A DNA stretch of 22,656 nucleotides from CANHCC01 sp040381555 (GTDB taxonomy: Bacteria; Bacteroidota; Bacteroidia; J057; RFSG01). Every line of letters starts with the position of its first letter. Positions within the stretch are counted from its first letter, which is position 1. Both the position numbers and the translations under genes were made by a program. Shown piece by piece: positions 1 through 8,245 of this stretch. The stretch covers positions 1-22,656 of the forward strand of contig JBEIHC010000039.1 in the NCBI GenBank assembly GCA_040381555.1, written 5' to 3'. The notes beneath the pieces were generated by a model. It saw nothing but the letters and a program-made list of their open reading frames with translations. It had not been told where the DNA came from and made no database searches.

Positions 1-152
<152 letters not shown>

Positions 153-403
153 TATCTCTTGCGTCTGACTCGCGTCAGACAATTTACTCGGAGTATTGAA
201 CTCCTGTCTCCTTCGATTTTTGTACAACTCTCAGGAACGACTTCGTTTTACCTAGTCGTACTGAATTTCTTTCCTTCGCTACTTCACAGAACTTATTCTT
301 CCCCTCCTAATCCTTCTCCCCAGTATCTCAGGCTTCACAGCCTTGCTTTGTCTTACTGTCTCCTCATTTTTGAACTTTGCTTAGTGCGCTTCGTTCTGAA
401 TGG
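153..403 (-). other. rRNA operon leader (untranslated)
   Basis: This stretch lies between the predicted transcription start (about 402-405) and the 16S 5' end, and is transcribed leftwards. The plus strand is pyrimidine-rich. I saw no convincing boxA-type antitermination motif in it. An open frame on the plus strand (159-425) is antisense to this leader, has no recognisable protein features, and is not called as a gene. Confidence 0.6.
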
Positions 404-408
404 GACTG

Positions 409-440
409 CAAAGATAGCAGGATGAATTCGGGAATGTCAA
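409..440 (-). promoter_or_regulatory. rRNA operon promoter, Bacteroidota type
   Basis: On the minus strand a TTG (440-438) is followed after 21 bases by TATCTTTG (416-409), an exact match to the Bacteroidota primary-sigma -7 element TAnnTTTG with an acceptable -33 spacing. It lies about 260 bases upstream of the mature 16S end, as expected for an rRNA operon with a long processed leader. Confidence 0.75.
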
Positions 441-970
441 GACTATTTCAAGATATTTTAGTGACCTAGTGCTAACATTCTGATAATTAAGCAGAAAAAT
501 TTTTCAATACCTGATTAAAACCTTTGAAATTTCATCGGAATCATCACTTTTGAACACCCGTACCTTACATTTCAATTTTTAAACAGATTAGAATATTCAT
601 CCCTTTTCTACTTCGTTTACCAAAATCATCAAAGAATCCCGACTAATTTTAGAGGCTTGATTGAATGTTTGAATCATTTAAAATTTTCTACTTCTGGTTC
701 TAAAAATAAAAATTTTCATTGTAAAAAACAGATCTTCTGCAATGGACTAGATTTTAAAGTCAAGCTGAATTTGTTTGAAATTCCAGATTCTGGGGATATT
801 ATCTCTTATTAATACAACACTCCTAAAACAAAGTACTGTTTTAAATTTTCTATGAGTGGATTATAGATAAAAGTAAATTATAGGAGAAAAGTTAAAGTAT
901 TTTTTGGGGCAATCACCCAGATTCCTTTGCGTTAATAGGGTGATTTAGGTTAACTAAAGTTAAAATAACC
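441..970. other. AT-rich intergenic spacer without a recognised gene
   Basis: No frame here has coding character on either strand. Two small inverted repeats are visible: TAAAACA/TGTTTTA (824-830/837-843, 6-base loop) and AATCACCC/GGGTGATT (911-918/938-945, 19-base loop). Both lie just downstream of the minus-strand hydrolase gene and could form hairpins at its mRNA end. Neither is followed by a T-run on that strand, so neither is a clear intrinsic terminator. Confidence 0.5.
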
Positions 971-2092
971 CTATTTTACCCCAAGCCACCATCGGGTAAA
1001 TTGCTGAGACTCTTCATTCAAAAGTACCTTCTCTCCTATCATTGGCGTTACCAAGGCTATAGAGGCAGATTGATTCAGATCGCTTATTTTTCGAAGGGGC
1101 TCATCCCAAGGATGGTTTGCCATTTTAAATTTAGAAGAATGCACCGGAAACAAGCGAGTTGCCTGCAAGTCATTAGCGGCCTGTAATACTTCATTTGGCA
1201 AGCAGTGAATTAGGCGCCAGGCTTCGTTATATTGACCATTGTCAAGTATGGCAAGGTCAAATGGCCCAAGTTGATTACCTGCTTCCTTAAAATGTTTGCC
1301 ATACCCACTATCGCCTCCCAAGAAAATTCTTTTTTCAGATGAAATCAGGGCAAATGCTCCCCACAATGTATTATTGGGGGAAAGAAATCGTCCAGAAAAA
1401 TGCCGAGCTGGCCAAAAATGAATCTGAGTTTGACTATCTATGGTTAGGCTATCATACCAGTCTTTTTCAATTAATCTCTCCGGGTCATAGCCCCAACTCT
1501 CGAAATGAGCACCTACTCCTAATCCACAAATTATTTTCGCCACTTTGGGTTTTAATTTCAAAATGGTCTCATAATCCAAATGGTCATAATGGTCATGAGT
1601 AATCAGTAGGTAATCTATTGCAGGAATTTCCTCTGCAGTATAAATGTCGGAACCTTTAAATGCTGGATTAAAACCTGGAAGCGGTGAGGCATTTCCACTG
1701 AATACCGGATCCACTAAGAACTTCTTCCCGTTTAATTGCATAAAATAGGAGGAATGCCCAAACCAAACTAATACATCTTCCTCTTTCGACAAGTTGAGTA
1801 GGTCTGTTTTGACTGATGGGATGGAGTCTTGAGGGATTTTATTGGGAATCGAATTAAAGAAATATTCATACCCTACTTGGAGCATGGAATAACCTTCTGT
1901 AAGTTGGGGGGTGAAACTCTGATTCTGAAATTTCCCGTCCCTAAAGTTGGGTGATTCTTGAATGCGTGATAATCTATTCCCTTCCGGAGCTTTTCCCCAC
2001 TTAGCCTGTCGAAGTAAAAAGTAAGTGAGTGTTGCAAGTAGCAGTATGAGCAGCAGGAAAATCCCCATAAATAGTTTTAGTTTTTGACTCAT
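971..2092 (-). CDS. Membrane-anchored metallo-beta-lactamase-fold hydrolase (NAPE-PLD/RomA/UlaG-like)
   Basis: 373 residues. Residues ~7-27 form one strongly hydrophobic segment, probably an uncleaved N-terminal anchor. The rest is an MBL-fold domain: a first strand with WFGHSSYFMQLNGKKFLVDP, the metal-binding THDHYDHLD motif (H166, H168, D170, H171), ARHFSGR (~230), GGDSGYG, and PVHSSKF near the end. The order and spacing resemble the NAPE-phospholipase D/RomA branch, in which known members act on lipids or other phosphodiesters; the substrate here cannot be read. The ATG at 2092 is preceded by an AGGA-like stretch about 10 bases upstream. The 52-base gap after the site-2-type protease gene, on the same strand, suggests co-transcription. 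Confidence 0.85.
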   Translation of the reverse strand: MSQKLKLFMGIFLLLILLLATLTYFLLRQAKWGKAPEGNRLSRIQESPNFRDGKFQNQSFTPQLTEGYSMLQVGYEYFFNSIPNKIPQDSIPSVKTDLLNLSKEEDVLVWFGHSSYFMQLNGKKFLVDPVFSGNASPLPGFNPAFKGSDIYTAEEIPAIDYLLITHDHYDHLDYETILKLKPKVAKIICGLGVGAHFESWGYDPERLIEKDWYDSLTIDSQTQIHFWPARHFSGRFLSPNNTLWGAFALISSEKRIFLGGDSGYGKHFKEAGNQLGPFDLAILDNGQYNEAWRLIHCLPNEVLQAANDLQATRLFPVHSSKFKMANHPWDEPLRKISDLNQSASIALVTPMIGEKVLLNEESQQFTRWWLGVK

Positions 2093-2144
2093 GTCCGTTT
2101 TTTCCTGTAGGAAGGATTAGTAATGTGTGGAAATTACCCCAGAA

Positions 2145-3419
2145 TTACCCAAGTTTTAATCCTCTGAGGATACTGACAACGATTTCTTCTGCTTCTTGTG
2201 GGTTTTCAATTGGCAATGGAAGTGCTGGCTCCAGAATAATGATTTTAAGTGGGTCGGGTGTAAAGCATAGAACAAAAATGAGCAAGGCAACTATTCCCAA
2301 TACAATTCGGGCAGGATTGAGTTTTTCTTCTACCCGCGCAGGCGGATGATCAAGTCCAATTACCCTTACGGCAATAAAGGAATACACCAGCCAAAGGGTT
2401 CCTCCCTCCTGAATGCCCCAATATTCTTGTGCTAAGTATTGAAAACCAATGATGGCGAATGTTCCCGCCAATGCCTCTATTGCTTTTGAGTTTCCAAGGA
2501 TTTTAGTCATTACATAATAGATGTACAATCCATATAAACCTAAATAAACCAGGTAAAAACTATCTGAATAGTCGATTATTCCTAAGCCTCCATAAGTGAC
2601 CAGAAATATCACTGTAATTCTAGAAATAAGTGCTGCGATTTTTATACCAAATAAACCATAAGTGACATGTCCACCATCCAATTGCCCAATAGGTAAGAGG
2701 TTCAGGGCGGTGAAGAAAAGAGTAAGATATCCGACAAAAAGATAGGGGTAATGATACATTTCCATGGCGCCGGGCATTTTTTCTGGGTCTGCGAATAGGT
2801 ATCGGAAGATTTGAAAAATTAAGGAATTGCCTAATTCTATAGAAATGGCACCCGTTGATTTTAACGCATTCTGTAAATCAGAGTCACTGGGCATCTTTCC
2901 CCCAAACCAGTCTGAGTATTCAGGATGAATGCCGTATAAATATTCTGGCCCGGGCATAAAGGCAAATCCATACCAAAGTAAAATCAGGGCTATTACAAAC
3001 CCGGCTAAGGGTCCTGCAATGCCAATGTCAAAGTACTTTCGGGTTGTGCCTGGGGTCTCCCGCATCCGAATAACAGCACCCATTGACCCTATATTGAAAA
3101 TTGAAAAGGGTAAATAAATGGGGATATAGTAGGGTAAAGATGTTTTTACCCCATGATAAACGGCCGTAAAATAGTGTCCGAACTCATGAAATGTTAAGAA
3201 ACAGAGGAAGGAAAGGGAATAAGGTAAGCCCTTTTGAAAATCTTCCCACAGGGATAATTGCTCCATCGTTCTGCCTGTAATCAACTCAGCGCCAGCTAGT
3301 GTAGTGGTTAGTAGGGTGAGTGCAAACAGGAGGGCATGAAGCCAATACCGCTCCTTGAAGGCGGGCTGTGCGGGAATGAAAAAGGACGGTTCTTCGGTTC
3401 TTGTGAACGGATTGTTCAT
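2145..3419 (-). CDS. Site-2-type intramembrane metalloprotease (peptidase family M50)
   Basis: About 424 residues from the ATG at 3419; a GTG six codons upstream (3437) is possible but less likely. It is a polytopic membrane protein. The zinc motif HEFGH sits in a hydrophobic helix (residues ~78-82) and the partner motif NLLPIGQLDGGH lies at ~240-251; together they form the M50 active site (two His, Glu, and Asp of LDG). FNIGSMGAVIRM (~108-119) is typical of the EGY/cyanobacterial-like site-2 subgroup, and I see no PDZ domain. These enzymes cut transmembrane substrates such as anti-sigma factors; the target here is unknown. It is divergent from the acyl-CoA-synthetase-like gene and probably leads an operon with the MBL hydrolase downstream. 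Confidence 0.88.
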   Translation of the reverse strand: MNNPFTRTEEPSFFIPAQPAFKERYWLHALLFALTLLTTTLAGAELITGRTMEQLSLWEDFQKGLPYSLSFLCFLTFHEFGHYFTAVYHGVKTSLPYYIPIYLPFSIFNIGSMGAVIRMRETPGTTRKYFDIGIAGPLAGFVIALILLWYGFAFMPGPEYLYGIHPEYSDWFGGKMPSDSDLQNALKSTGAISIELGNSLIFQIFRYLFADPEKMPGAMEMYHYPYLFVGYLTLFFTALNLLPIGQLDGGHVTYGLFGIKIAALISRITVIFLVTYGGLGIIDYSDSFYLVYLGLYGLYIYYVMTKILGNSKAIEALAGTFAIIGFQYLAQEYWGIQEGGTLWLVYSFIAVRVIGLDHPPARVEEKLNPARIVLGIVALLIFVLCFTPDPLKIIILEPALPLPIENPQEAEEIVVSILRGLKLG

Positions 3420-3439
3420 AATGGGTAAAATTATCACTT

Positions 3440-3447
3440 TATTTTTG
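3440..3447 (+). promoter_or_regulatory. -7 promoter element for the acyl-CoA-synthetase-like gene
   Basis: TATTTTTG matches TAnnTTTG exactly and ends 16 bases before the GTG start at 3464, which would give a very short leader. The nearest TTG upstream (3412-3414) is 25 bases away, longer than ideal, so the -33 part is weak. Confidence 0.4.
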
Positions 3448-3463
3448 AGGGAAATACTGAAGC

Positions 3464-4723
3464 GTGAGTAAAAAAGAAAGCCTGCAACAATTCCCTGAGA
3501 ACCTGAATGAATTATGGGAACAGGCCTATAGTCGAATCATTCCAGAAATGCCCTTCATTCTCTGGCAGGATGAAAAGAAAAACCGTTTGATTTCGTGGAA
3601 GGAAACCATTGCCCTAGCTTATTGTATGGCGGGATTTCTCCTTTCTCGAAAAATAACCCGAGGCGATACCTTTGGGGTTTTTGCTCATAACAATCCGGCT
3701 TTAATATACATAGAGCTAGGTGGAAGATTAATTGGAGCAATCCCAGTAATGATTCCCGATGAGGCGGACACACAGGAGTTAGCCGAAATAGCCCGACAAA
3801 CTGAAATGAAAATGATCATAGTGTCGGATGCCGACACTTACCATAGGGCACTGGCAGCACTAGGCACCAATTTTACAGTCAAAGATATTGTCACTCTATT
3901 TGATGATGAGCAAATTTTAGTTCCGGGACGAACAGCTATTTTTGACTGGCTCATAGACCCAGGCAAGGTCTATTGGAGAGAAAACCTCCCAGAAATTAAA
4001 GGTCTGAAGAGCCTAGTCCATGCTGAAGATGTTTGTTGCATCTCTTATTCTCTTCAGGAAAATGCCGAACCGATTGGGAGTGTAGATACCCATGCGAGCC
4101 TATTGTTTAAATTCAAGCAATGTTTAAGCGATTTTTCTTCTTTGGCAGGAAATAAGACATTTATGCCTTGTGTACCCTTCTGGCAACTCAATAACCGCCT
4201 TAAAGGATACTATCTTCCTTTACAATTGAATATGAAAATCTTGCTTCCGCATGGAACCTCTTCCATAGAAAATGCCATGAGGTCCTTGCATCCGGAAGTG
4301 GTTTTGCTTGCAGCACCCCAGTTCAATGGACTGTTCGAACGCTTAAAAGGAAAAATTTCTCATAAAGGTTGGATGGGGAAACGGCGGTTTCTAAACGCAC
4401 TAAAAACAGGTGAATTATACTACCAAACCTTGGATTCAGGTAAAAAACCAGGTATTTGGCTTAGCTGGAGATTTAAGGAAGCGCGAAAGCTCTTAAGAAA
4501 TGGGATTTTGAAAAAACTTAACCCTTATTTAAAAGCTATTCTCCTAAGTGACAAGGGTATAAGTGTCGAGTCAATTACTTTTCTTTTGCAGATAGATGTT
4601 CCAGTGTACGCGGATTCCGGAGAACTCATTACTCCTGAAAATCGAAAAAATTACACTACTCTCAATCCTGTGTCCACTCCTTTTGTCATTCCTAAGAATG
4701 TGGAGACAGAAGTGAGCGAGTAA
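3464..4723 (+). CDS. Degenerate long-chain acyl-CoA synthetase-like protein (ANL superfamily, probably not an active ligase)
   Basis: 419 residues, GTG start. The protein follows the N-terminal domain of long-chain acyl-CoA synthetases: a WKETIALAYCMAGFL helix (~45-59), VFAHNNPALIYIELGGRLIGAIPV (~72-95), a 'YLPL' region (~249-253), VVLLAAPQFNGLFERL (~279-294, where active enzymes have TxxxxVPRLYEKI), GKKPGIWLSW (~326-335), and a terminal stretch matching the segment before the GYGLTET motif. The ATP-binding loop is not recognisable: where TSGTTGxPKG should be, the sequence is SYSLQENAEPIGS (194-206). GYGLTET is replaced by YADSGELIT (382-390), and the protein ends shortly after, lacking the C-terminal domain with the catalytic lysine. 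Family members are ~590-600 residues. The frame is intact, so this looks like a maintained non-catalytic relative, not a wreck. Confidence 0.75.
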   Translation: MSKKESLQQFPENLNELWEQAYSRIIPEMPFILWQDEKKNRLISWKETIALAYCMAGFLLSRKITRGDTFGVFAHNNPALIYIELGGRLIGAIPVMIPDEADTQELAEIARQTEMKMIIVSDADTYHRALAALGTNFTVKDIVTLFDDEQILVPGRTAIFDWLIDPGKVYWRENLPEIKGLKSLVHAEDVCCISYSLQENAEPIGSVDTHASLLFKFKQCLSDFSSLAGNKTFMPCVPFWQLNNRLKGYYLPLQLNMKILLPHGTSSIENAMRSLHPEVVLLAAPQFNGLFERLKGKISHKGWMGKRRFLNALKTGELYYQTLDSGKKPGIWLSWRFKEARKLLRNGILKKLNPYLKAILLSDKGISVESITFLLQIDVPVYADSGELITPENRKNYTTLNPVSTPFVIPKNVETEVSE

Positions 4724-4728
4724 AAGAT

Positions 4729-4753
4729 TTTATTGGGTGCAGCACCCGATAAA
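4729..4753. terminator. Bidirectional hairpin between convergent genes
   Basis: TTTATTGGGTG (4729-4739) pairs with CACCCGATAAA (4743-4753): 11 base pairs with one G-T wobble and a three-base loop. It sits between the convergent acyl-CoA-synthetase-like gene (stop 4723) and pdxA (stop 4759). The A/T-rich outer stem supplies short U-runs in either direction, so it may end transcription both ways. Confidence 0.7.
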
Positions 4754-4758
4754 TGATC

Positions 4759-5853
4759 TTACTCCCCTAGTGCGACCTCATCCTCCCGCATCAATTCTTC
4801 CGGAACTTTTCCACGAAGGGCACCGGATACAAGGGAGAGATTTTCGGAACGAGTAGAGTAGATGTCGAGGGCAAGAAATATTGCGTTTCGAGTGCTACTT
4901 TCATCAACAGTAAACTTTCCTGCCAAATCATAAGCGGTACCATGGTCAGGTGAGGTACGGATAATGGGCAGACCGGCAGTGTAATTCACCCCTTTCCCAG
5001 CAGCTAATAACTTGAATGGAACCAGTCCTTGATCATGATAGGTGGCTACAATGGCATCGGCATTTTCATAAGCTCCATGAGCAAAAAAACCATCCGCTGG
5101 ATAAGGCCCTTTGACCAACATGCCTTCTGAAAAGGCTTTTTCGATAGCTGGGCGAATTTTCTCCTGATCTTCTTTACCTAGTAATCCATTATCCCCTGCA
5201 TGAGGATTCAATCCAAGAAGAGCAATTTTCGGTTTTTGAATATTGAAATCAATCTTGAGAGACTGTTGGAGCACGCGTAGTTTCTTTAAAATCTTGTCTT
5301 GCGTCAAGGCATCCGCAACCTCACTGAGAGGCAAATGACCTGTAATAGTTGCTACTCTCAAGGACTCATACACCATCACCATCAAGGTTTCAGCATTCTG
5401 AAATTGACTGCTTAAATACTCAGTATGACCAGGGAAAGGAAACTCGGCACTTTGAATCGTAGATTTATCAATGGGTAGGGTAACCATGGCGTCCAACTTC
5501 CCTTCCTTCAAATCCTTCATAGCCGCTTGAAGAGAGAGAAAAGCCGCCTTACCGGAGGCTTGTGAAGGAGTACCTGGCTCGACTTTTTCTTTATCGGCAT
5601 TGGGAATGCATTCTATCAGGTTGAGATGTCCGGGATGAGCTTGTTTTATATCGGAAATTATCTGAAACTGAAATTTCTCCATAGACCCTAGTTTGCGATA
5701 AAAACTAAGGATACGGGAAGAGCCATATACAATGGGTGTGCATAGGCTGAGCATCCGAATATCTTCAAACACCTTTAGAATTAACTCTGGTCCTACCCCA
5801 TTATAATCACCCAGGGTTATGCCAATTTTTATTTGAGATTTTGATTTGTTCAT
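4759..5853 (-). CDS. pdxA: 4-hydroxythreonine-4-phosphate dehydrogenase
   Basis: 364 residues, ATG start. PdxA oxidises 4-phosphohydroxy-L-threonine with NAD in the cytoplasmic deoxyxylulose-5-phosphate-dependent route to pyridoxal phosphate. Visible landmarks are GITLGDYNGVGPELI at the N-terminus, FPGHTEYL (~139-147), TGHLPL (H173), GLNPHAGDNG (H218) and ATYHDQGLVPFK (H273). The spacing of the three metal-ligand histidines (45 and 55 residues) equals that of the E. coli enzyme (H166, H211, H266). The gene is convergent with its left neighbour and shares its terminator. It lies 137 bases downstream of the leucyl aminopeptidase gene on the same strand; no clear separate promoter was found in that gap. 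Confidence 0.97.
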   Translation of the reverse strand: MNKSKSQIKIGITLGDYNGVGPELILKVFEDIRMLSLCTPIVYGSSRILSFYRKLGSMEKFQFQIISDIKQAHPGHLNLIECIPNADKEKVEPGTPSQASGKAAFLSLQAAMKDLKEGKLDAMVTLPIDKSTIQSAEFPFPGHTEYLSSQFQNAETLMVMVYESLRVATITGHLPLSEVADALTQDKILKKLRVLQQSLKIDFNIQKPKIALLGLNPHAGDNGLLGKEDQEKIRPAIEKAFSEGMLVKGPYPADGFFAHGAYENADAIVATYHDQGLVPFKLLAAGKGVNYTAGLPIIRTSPDHGTAYDLAGKFTVDESSTRNAIFLALDIYSTRSENLSLVSGALRGKVPEELMREDEVALGE

Positions 5854-5990
5854 AAATTACCTGTCCTGTGCCTCGTTACTGACTCATTATATTTTCCTGT
5901 TCTGGCATTTCCCAATGGAATTTACCGTTGTTACTTATGGCATCCTTGAGTTTTCCTTTTCCAACAAAGAATATCGGAGAAGAGATGAAA

Positions 5991-7439
5991 TTACATCCTT
6001 TTTAGGAAGTTGACCAGAAGTCTCACCCCTACACCCGTTCCGTTCTTGCTGCGATAATGATCTTGATGGGGTAAAAAGGCAGGTCCGGCAATATCTAAAT
6101 GGATCCAAGGGTAATCAGTAAACACTTGGAGAAATTTCGCAGCAGTGATGGAACCTCCATAAGGCCCGCCAATATTCTTTTGATCGGCAATATCACTTTT
6201 AAGAAGTTCTTCATATTCATCCCATAGCGGAAATCTGACTACACGCTCATGAGTAGCTTCCCCTGCTTCAGCCATACACTGAACAGTACTTTCTGATGCT
6301 GTACTCATCATAGCAATTCCGATATGACCTACTGCTACCACAGCAGCACCCGTTAAAGTTGCCAGATCCACCACAACCTCAGGCTGATACTGTTTGGCAT
6401 AAGCCAGAGCATCCGCCAAAATCATTCTGCCTTCTGCATCCGTATTTAATACTTCTACCGTACTGCCATCATACATCTTGATAACATCGCCTGGGGTATA
6501 GGCATTTCCTCCTGGACGGTTATCTGTCGCAGGAATCAAACCAATAACATGATAGGGTAATTTCAAATCTGCAATAGCGCAAAAAGCCCCAATTACGGCT
6601 GCAGCTCCAGCCATATCGGATTTCATTGAATCCATAGAATTGGGAGTTGGCTTTAAACTCAATCCCCCGGTATCATATACCACTCCCTTTCCAACAAATA
6701 CTACAGGCTTTTTATTTTTCGCCTTTGCAGGTTTGTGCTCCAGAATTATAAATGCAGGAGGATTGGGGCTTCCCAAGTTCACAGCCAATAAGCCACCCAT
6801 CTGGGCTTTTTCAATTTTTTTCTTATCCCAAACATCCGCTTTGAAACCATGCTTAACAGATAATAATTTTGCCTGTTTGCCCAATTCTTCCGCCGTTAAA
6901 GTAATAACGGGTTCATTCACAAGGTCTCTGGCCTTGCAGGTTGCCTGAGCCATCGTTTCACCTGTGCGTATTGCCTGCTGAAAACTCTTATCGCTAGAAG
7001 CAATAACAACTGATTTCAGCGTATTTACTCCATTACCTTTGGTTTTATACTTTAAAAACTGATAGTTGCTCAAAAGCAAACTTTCACCAATAGCTTCAGC
7101 CATCACTGTTGGCTCCTGGCTTTTCTCCACTCCAGGAAACCAAAGCAGGAGTTCTTTTTTCTTCAGTTCGTTGCCCTGCTTCACAGCCTGAAACACATAT
7201 CTACGGAGCTTCTCGGCTTTTAAGTCTTTTTCAGAACCAATACCCTGAATAAAAACCGTGGATTTGCCTGAGTGATAGTAATTCTTTTGATCGGCTTCTC
7301 CTAACTTAATGCCATTGGGAATGACAAATTCATTTTTGCGCAGTGCCTCGATAACTGCTTTCTCTTGAGCAGTAGAACAAAGGATGAAAGAATACTCAGA
7401 AGCTTGAGAAGGGAATTGATTGCTAAATTTTAGTTGCAT
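5991..7439 (-). CDS. pepA: Leucyl aminopeptidase (peptidase family M17)
   Basis: 482 residues, ATG start. It is a cytoplasmic, usually hexameric, two-metal exopeptidase that removes N-terminal residues from peptides. The C-terminal catalytic domain is complete: VVFVGKGVVYDTGGLSLKP, DSMKSDMAGAAAV, and the family signature NTDAEGRMILADALAYA starting at N332. The N-terminal ~170 residues form the less conserved M17 N-domain. A few substitutions are visible (GKGVVYDTGG where GKGITFDSGG is common), as in other Bacteroidota M17 enzymes. It is divergent from rsmA with only 44 bases between start codons, so regulatory elements of the two genes must overlap. Confidence 0.95.
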   Translation of the reverse strand: MQLKFSNQFPSQASEYSFILCSTAQEKAVIEALRKNEFVIPNGIKLGEADQKNYYHSGKSTVFIQGIGSEKDLKAEKLRRYVFQAVKQGNELKKKELLLWFPGVEKSQEPTVMAEAIGESLLLSNYQFLKYKTKGNGVNTLKSVVIASSDKSFQQAIRTGETMAQATCKARDLVNEPVITLTAEELGKQAKLLSVKHGFKADVWDKKKIEKAQMGGLLAVNLGSPNPPAFIILEHKPAKAKNKKPVVFVGKGVVYDTGGLSLKPTPNSMDSMKSDMAGAAAVIGAFCAIADLKLPYHVIGLIPATDNRPGGNAYTPGDVIKMYDGSTVEVLNTDAEGRMILADALAYAKQYQPEVVVDLATLTGAAVVAVGHIGIAMMSTASESTVQCMAEAGEATHERVVRFPLWDEYEELLKSDIADQKNIGGPYGGSITAAKFLQVFTDYPWIHLDIAGPAFLPHQDHYRSKNGTGVGVRLLVNFLKRM

Positions 7440-7483
7440 CGGGTAAAGGGTGATTCCAATTTAAGAATGTAAATTTACGAATT

Positions 7484-8245
7484 ATGCTCAATGTAAAACC
7501 CAAGAAAAGACTCGGGCAGCATTTCCTTACCGAACCGCATACGGCGGATAAGATTACGGATTTGCTGAAAATAGACCCGCAACTTCCTGTTTATGAAATT
7601 GGTCCGGGAAAAGGAGTGCTGTCTCAAAGGCTAATTGGAAAGGTGAATGAACTCCATCTGCTGGAAATAGACACCGAATCTATTCAATATTTGAAAGCAC
7701 AATTTGCACCCTCCTCCTTTCAAATCCATGAAACAGATGTTTTACAGTGGGAATTTCCTGCTGAACCAGGCCATAAATTTCGAGTAATCGGAAATTTACC
7801 CTACAATATCACCTCCCCAATTTTTTTTCATTTGCTGGAATATAGACACAATCTAGACCAAGGCGTGTTTATGATTCAAAAAGAGGTGGCTGAACGAGTA
7901 TGCGCGCCTCCCGGAAAACATGAATGTGGCATTTTGTCGGTATTAATTTCCACTTGGTTTGAGTGCAAATATCATTTCACCGTACCGCCTGGCGCTTTCT
8001 TCCCTCCGCCCAAGGTAAATAGTGCGGTTATAACCCTCTCCCAAAAATCAAATCCACCAGATATAGAATTTGGTAGATTTCTGAAGTTGGTGAAGGCTGC
8101 ATTTGGACAAAGGAGAAAAATGCTGAGAAATGCCCTTTCAGGATTGGCCTTTTTTCCTTCTGAAACATTAGACCGCCTATTCACCAAAAGAGCAGAAGCC
8201 CTTACCCTCGAAGAATTCTTCTGGCTAGAAAAACAAATGAAGTAA
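7484..8245 (+). CDS. rsmA: 16S rRNA (adenine(1518)-N6/adenine(1519)-N6)-dimethyltransferase
   Basis: 253 residues, ATG start; also called KsgA. It dimethylates two adjacent adenines in the 3'-terminal hairpin of 16S rRNA late in small-subunit assembly, using S-adenosylmethionine. Evidence: KKRLGQHFL at the N-terminus, SAM-binding motif YEIGPGKGVL (~37-46), catalytic NLPYNI (104-109), FMIQKEVAERV, FFPPPKVNSAVI and FGQRRKMLRNAL. The length is normal for the family. The palindrome GTAAATTTAC (7469-7478) just upstream contains TAAATTTA, one base off the Bacteroidota -7 consensus, but no -33 TTG is well placed. If that element is real, the mRNA would be nearly leaderless. Confidence 0.97.
   Translation: MLNVKPKKRLGQHFLTEPHTADKITDLLKIDPQLPVYEIGPGKGVLSQRLIGKVNELHLLEIDTESIQYLKAQFAPSSFQIHETDVLQWEFPAEPGHKFRVIGNLPYNITSPIFFHLLEYRHNLDQGVFMIQKEVAERVCAPPGKHECGILSVLISTWFECKYHFTVPPGAFFPPPKVNSAVITLSQKSNPPDIEFGRFLKLVKAAFGQRRKMLRNALSGLAFFPSETLDRLFTKRAEALTLEEFFWLEKQMK

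Noticed and set aside
159..425. 88-codon open frame on the plus strand
   Set aside because: It is antisense to the rRNA leader, overlaps the rRNA promoter and has no protein-like features; best read as chance.
911..945. AATCACCC/GGGTGATT inverted repeat as terminator of the MBL hydrolase gene
   Set aside because: 8-bp stem with a long loop and no T-run on the minus strand; kept only as a note on the spacer.
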